A DNA stretch of 8,309 bases, taken from positions 1-8,309 of the forward strand of contig JALVCR010000239.1 in assembly GCA_027009865.1 (NCBI GenBank), in the 5' to 3' direction. Positions within the stretch are counted from its first letter, which is position 1; each line of letters opens with the position of its first letter. Of the stretch, positions 6,132 through 8,309 are shown piece by piece. Below the pieces are notes generated by a model. That model was given only the letters and a program-made list of their open reading frames with translations. It had not been told where the DNA came from and did no database searches. The stretch is from Campylobacterales bacterium. GTDB taxonomy: Bacteria > Campylobacterota > Campylobacteria > Campylobacterales > JAADDG01. A program made the position numbers and the translations under genes.

Positions 6132-6866
6132 AATATCCTCTTCCTTTGTAATCAATGTTCCAGGATTTTCATTAAAACTGCTTCTTGTAACAAGTTTTAC
6201 GTTTAATTTTTTTGCAAGCTCAACTGAACGGCTTTGCAAAACCTTAGCTCCCAAACTTGCAAACTCAAGCATCTCTTCATAAGAGATTACGTCTATTTTC
6301 TTAGCTTCCGGCACAATTCTTGGATCTGTGGTGTAAACTCCGTCCACGTCTGTGTATATTTCGCAAAGATCGGCCTTCAGGGCTCCAGCTATCGCAACCG
6401 CTGTAAGATCGCTTCCTCCGCGCCCTAATGTGGAGACTTCTCCGTTTTTTGTAATTCCCTGAAAACCGGCTACAACTACGATTTTATCTTCATCTAAAGC
6501 CTTTTTTATTGAGCTTGTATCTATTTTGTCTATCCTTGCTACCGTATGCGCATCATCAGTATAGATTCCAGCCTGTCTTCCTGTCATCGATACGGCTTTA
6601 TAGCCCATTTCGTTTAAAGCTATCGAAAGCAAAGCGGCCGTTACTCTCTCTCCAGAGCTTAATAGCATATCAAGCTCTCTTCTTTGGGGAGTTTTGCTAA
6701 AATGGTGCGCATATTCCAAAAGCTTATTGGTCTCTCCGCTCATTGCGGATACGACAACTACAACTTTGTTTCCTTTATCTTTTGTTTTTGCAACCCTTTT
6801 GGCTACATTCTCTATTCTCTCAAGCGTTCCTACGCTTGTTCCTCCATATTTTTGCACTATCAACAC
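5664..6866 (-). CDS. lysC: Aspartokinase
   Basis: LysC phosphorylates aspartate, the first step to lysine/diaminopimelate, threonine and methionine. The 400 residues hold a kinase domain and two ACT domains. Kinase motifs are KYGGTSVG (6-13), VVVVSAMSGETN (36-47), TLGRGGSDLTA (147-156, aspartate-binding region) and YTDVDGVYTTDPRIV (171-185). ACT1 covers about 262-325 and ACT2 about 337-400, with IGVGMKSHSGVASKAF and INIEMISTSEIKIS typical of feedback-inhibited enzymes; which amino acid inhibits cannot be read directly. The GTG start (6864-6866) shares one base with the rppH TAG stop (TAGTG), and the product begins MLIVQKYGG as in relatives. Met246 has a strong internal Shine-Dalgarno (separate entry), so a beta-type ACT polypeptide may also be made. 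Confidence 0.96.
   Translation of the reverse strand: MLIVQKYGGTSVGTLERIENVAKRVAKTKDKGNKVVVVVSAMSGETNKLLEYAHHFSKTPQRRELDMLLSSGERVTAALLSIALNEMGYKAVSMTGRQAGIYTDDAHTVARIDKIDTSSIKKALDEDKIVVVAGFQGITKNGEVSTLGRGGSDLTAVAIAGALKADLCEIYTDVDGVYTTDPRIVPEAKKIDVISYEEMLEFASLGAKVLQSRSVELAKKLNVKLVTRSSFNENPGTLITKEEDIMEKPLVSGIALDKNQARITLRGVKDKPGIAASIFKKLADENINVDMIIQNVGHDGTTNLGFTVPENELERAKQIMEKMHPADHLEYDKNIAKVSVIGVGMKSHSGVASKAFETMAKENINIEMISTSEIKISMIIDESKSEQAVRALHKAYELDK
6137..6145 (-). promoter_or_regulatory. Internal Shine-Dalgarno sequence in lysC
   Basis: Read on the minus strand this is AGGAAGAGG, followed by ATATT and ATG (6131-6129). It is stronger than the ribosome sites seen before several of the operon's annotated starts (hobA has almost none). 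It decides the proposed internal start at Met246. Confidence 0.4.
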
Positions 6867-7336
6867 TATAAATACCCTTTTTTCTTAAAATATGTCAAAA
6901 CTTTTTGATATACCGGTTTTTTAAAGGAGGCTATATGATCATATATCTCCTCTACCGGCACAAATTTATATTCGCTAAATTCCGGAAGTTTGGTATTTAA
7001 ATTTATTTTAGCTTCCGGGAGCAGTCTTACCAGAAAATATTTTTGCATCTGCCCGTCATAGGGATACATTTTGCTGTTTGTGTTTGTCGGAAAATCGTAA
7101 CTGACCCAATCGGGATATTCGGCCACTATCTCCACTTTGTCGGTTCCAATCTCCTCTTTTAGCTCTCTAAAGAGAGCCTCTTTTGGAGATTCCCCCTTAT
7201 CAATTCCCCCTTGAGGAAATTGCCAGGCGTTTTCTATATCGTTTCTATTGGCTATAAATATTTCGCACTTTAGGGGGTAGCTTGGCGATAATATAATAGC
7301 GGCTACATTGGGCCTGTAATTTTTTTTTCTGCTCAT
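6866..7336 (-). CDS. rppH: RNA pyrophosphohydrolase / (di)nucleoside polyphosphate hydrolase (Nudix)
   Basis: RppH removes pyrophosphate from 5'-triphosphate mRNA, opening it to decay, and in H. pylori the homologue (HP1228, NudA/InvA) also cleaves diadenosine polyphosphates. I start it at the ATG 7334-7336, giving 156 aa (H. pylori 155). The conserved beginning KKNYRPNVAAIILSP then follows at once, with a GGA 8 nt before the ATG. An upstream in-frame TTG (7388-7390) would add 18 poorly conserved residues, has no ribosome site and would run through the palindromic promoter region. The Nudix box is complete: G43, E49, R57, E58, E61, E62, G64, within WQFPQGGIDKGESPKEALFR. The C-terminal YFKKKGYL matches the family. 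It heads the leftward operon, and its stop shares one base with the lysC start. Nine consecutive A follow the first codons. Confidence 0.94.
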   Translation of the reverse strand: MSRKKNYRPNVAAIILSPSYPLKCEIFIANRNDIENAWQFPQGGIDKGESPKEALFRELKEEIGTDKVEIVAEYPDWVSYDFPTNTNSKMYPYDGQMQKYFLVRLLPEAKINLNTKLPEFSEYKFVPVEEIYDHIASFKKPVYQKVLTYFKKKGYL

Positions 7337-7352
7337 TCCCGAAATCCAATCA

Positions 7353-7378
7353 TTTTTTGATAGAATGGTATCAAAAAA
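7353..7378. promoter_or_regulatory. Perfect palindrome carrying divergent promoter elements (rppH/hemW)
   Basis: TTTTTTGATA (7353-7362) and its exact reverse complement TATCAAAAAA (7369-7378) flank the six bases GAATGG. On the plus strand this gives an extended -10, TGATAGAAT (-10 TAGAAT at 7361-7366), which would put hemW transcription start near 7373. On the minus strand it gives TGATACCAT (-10 TACCAT at 7365-7370), weaker, starting rppH near 7358. T-rich upstream DNA instead of a -35 box fits Campylobacterota sigma-70 promoters. The symmetry could also be a regulator's operator. No experimental support exists here. Confidence 0.45.
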
Positions 7379-7388
7379 GTGATTAAAC

Positions 7389-7392
7389 AAGG
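7389..7392 (+). promoter_or_regulatory. Ribosome binding site deciding the hemW TTG start
   Basis: AAGG lies 7 nt before the TTG at 7400-7402. There is no ATG or GTG before the conserved LLYLHIPFC segment, so this site and the protein alignment together fix the start at TTG. Confidence 0.5.
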
Positions 7393-7399
7393 TTAAATA

Positions 7400-8309
7400 T
7401 TGTTACTCTACTTACATATTCCGTTTTGCGATAGCAAATGCCACTATTGCGCTTTTAACTCTTATGTTGGAAAATACGCTCTTATCTCTTCTTATATGGA
7501 GGCTGTTTGCAGGCAATTTGAAAGAGATATCAAAAAAGAGACAGAGTTTGAGACTCTTTTTATAGGGGGAGGGACTCCCTCTGTTGTAGATTTTAGGGAG
7601 TATGAAAGATTTTTTTCTTTAGCCTCTCCTCTTTTAAAAAGAGATGCCGAAATTACGATAGAGGCAAATCCAAACAGCATAAATCAAAGATGGCTTGAAG
7701 GAATGTTAAAACTTGGAGCAAATAGAATTAGCATAGGGGTTCAAAGCTTTTTTGACGATAAACTAAAACTTTTAGGAAGAGCCCACAGGGCAAAAGATGC
7801 CAAAGAGGCTGTTTTAAAAGCCAAAGAGGCCGGATTTTCTCATATAAATATCGATCTTATCTACTCTACTATTTTGGATAGCAAAGATAGATTATTAAAA
7901 GAGCTTGATTTTGCTTTCTCCCTTCCCATAGATCATATAAGTGCATACTCTTTAACTCTTGAAGAGAACACCCCTTTTGAAAACAGGGAGGATTTAAAAA
8001 AGGATGAAGAGGAGAGCGCCATTTTTTTTAGAGACGAGATAAAAAAGAGAGGTTTTTTTCAATATGAGGTCTCTAACTTTGGAAAATATAAATCAAAGCA
8101 TAACTTGGGATATTGGAAACATAAAGAGTATATGGGAATAGGAGCGGGAGCTGTGGGATTTATTGAAAATAAAAGGCTCTATCCATATTTTGATATTGAG
8201 GAGTATATAAAGGATCCCTTTTTTAAAAAAGAGGAGATTTTAACAAAAGAGGATATTAAAAGAGAGAAAATATTTTTAGCACTTAGAAGCGAAGTTGGAT
8301 TTGATATGG
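7400..8309 (+). CDS. hemW: HemW-type radical SAM protein (heme chaperone), partial at 3' end
   Basis: The only rightward gene; 303 codons are present and the C-terminus lies beyond the window (family about 350-390 aa). It starts at a TTG and reads MLLYLHIPFCDSKCHYCAF, with the radical SAM Cys10-x3-Cys14-x2-Cys17 cluster motif almost at the N-terminus. GGGTPS (56-61), EANPNS, RISIGVQSF, GRAH, HISAYSLTLEENT and HNLGYW (from 234) follow, as in the HemN/HemW superfamily. True HemN coproporphyrinogen dehydrogenases have about 50 residues before the cysteines that bind a second SAM; their absence argues for HemW, which binds heme and delivers it to client proteins. Databases often mislabel it as coproporphyrinogen III oxidase. 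Respiratory heme proteins would be likely clients. It is transcribed divergently from rppH across a 63-nt gap. Confidence 0.92.
   Translation, partial: MLLYLHIPFCDSKCHYCAFNSYVGKYALISSYMEAVCRQFERDIKKETEFETLFIGGGTPSVVDFREYERFFSLASPLLKRDAEITIEANPNSINQRWLEGMLKLGANRISIGVQSFFDDKLKLLGRAHRAKDAKEAVLKAKEAGFSHINIDLIYSTILDSKDRLLKELDFAFSLPIDHISAYSLTLEENTPFENREDLKKDEEESAIFFRDEIKKRGFFQYEVSNFGKYKSKHNLGYWKHKEYMGIGAGAVGFIENKRLYPYFDIEEYIKDPFFKKEEILTKEDIKREKIFLALRSEVGFDM

Noticed and set aside
7353..7378. Bidirectional terminator hairpin
   Set aside because: The palindrome lies between divergent gene starts, and its stem is almost all A-T, so termination is less likely than promoter or operator function.
7337..7390. 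RppH extended by 18 residues from a TTG at 7388-7390
   Set aside because: The extra residues are not conserved against H. pylori NudA, no ribosome site precedes the TTG, and the region holds the divergent promoter palindrome. The ATG at 7336 gives the family length.
7492..7680. Minus-strand open frame inside hemW
   Set aside because: It is antisense to the conserved GGGTPS and EANPNS region of hemW and has no recognisable features.
7400..8309. HemN (oxygen-independent coproporphyrinogen III dehydrogenase)
   Set aside because: The radical SAM cysteines begin at residue 10, so the N-terminal segment needed by true HemN is absent; this fits HemW.

Overview
The window comes from an AT-rich Campylobacterota (epsilonproteobacterial) chromosome. 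The strongest evidence is hobA, a DnaA-binding replication initiation gene known only from that phylum. It lies in the block nudix(rppH)-lysC-hobA-holB-folP, an order I recall from Helicobacter pylori (around HP1228-HP1232). A secreted tandem rhodanese and ligA follow. A Nautiliales-like deep-branching sulfur or hydrogen oxidiser would fit, but the genus cannot be fixed from sequence reading alone.

Layout: seven tightly packed genes run leftward on the minus strand from about 7336 to 636, in transcription order rppH, lysC, hobA, holB, folP, a rhodanese gene and ligA. Gaps are 3 to 15 nt, or the genes overlap (TAGTG, 14 nt, ATGA), so they are probably one operon. It combines RNA 5'-end processing, aspartate-family amino acid synthesis, replication initiation and clamp loading, folate synthesis and DNA ligation. 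hemW diverges rightward from 7400 and leaves the window. The 63-nt divergent gap holds a perfect 10+10 bp palindrome that places an extended -10-like element on each strand.

The left end (1-662) differs: it is richer in A+T and looks accessory. Abutting and partly overlapping the 3' end of ligA is a decayed type II toxin-antitoxin module of the YefM-YoeB type. The antitoxin keeps only about its last 36 codons. The toxin keeps its first codons, overlapping the antitoxin stop as ATGA, and its last 26 codons, with a frameshifting internal deletion between them. Neither is in the supplied ORF predictions because both are broken. Further left is a promoter and the N-terminal 89 codons of a P-loop ATPase of the AAA_14/DUF4143-associated kind, cut by the window edge.

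Most interesting points: the toxin-antitoxin scar that appears to have rewritten the last codons of ligA; an internal start with a strong Shine-Dalgarno sequence in lysC, at the position where alpha/beta-type aspartokinases start their beta subunit; the palindromic divergent promoter region of rppH and hemW; and a rhodanese with reversed domain activity. I found no wholly new multi-gene system, CRISPR array, RNA gene or insertion sequence.
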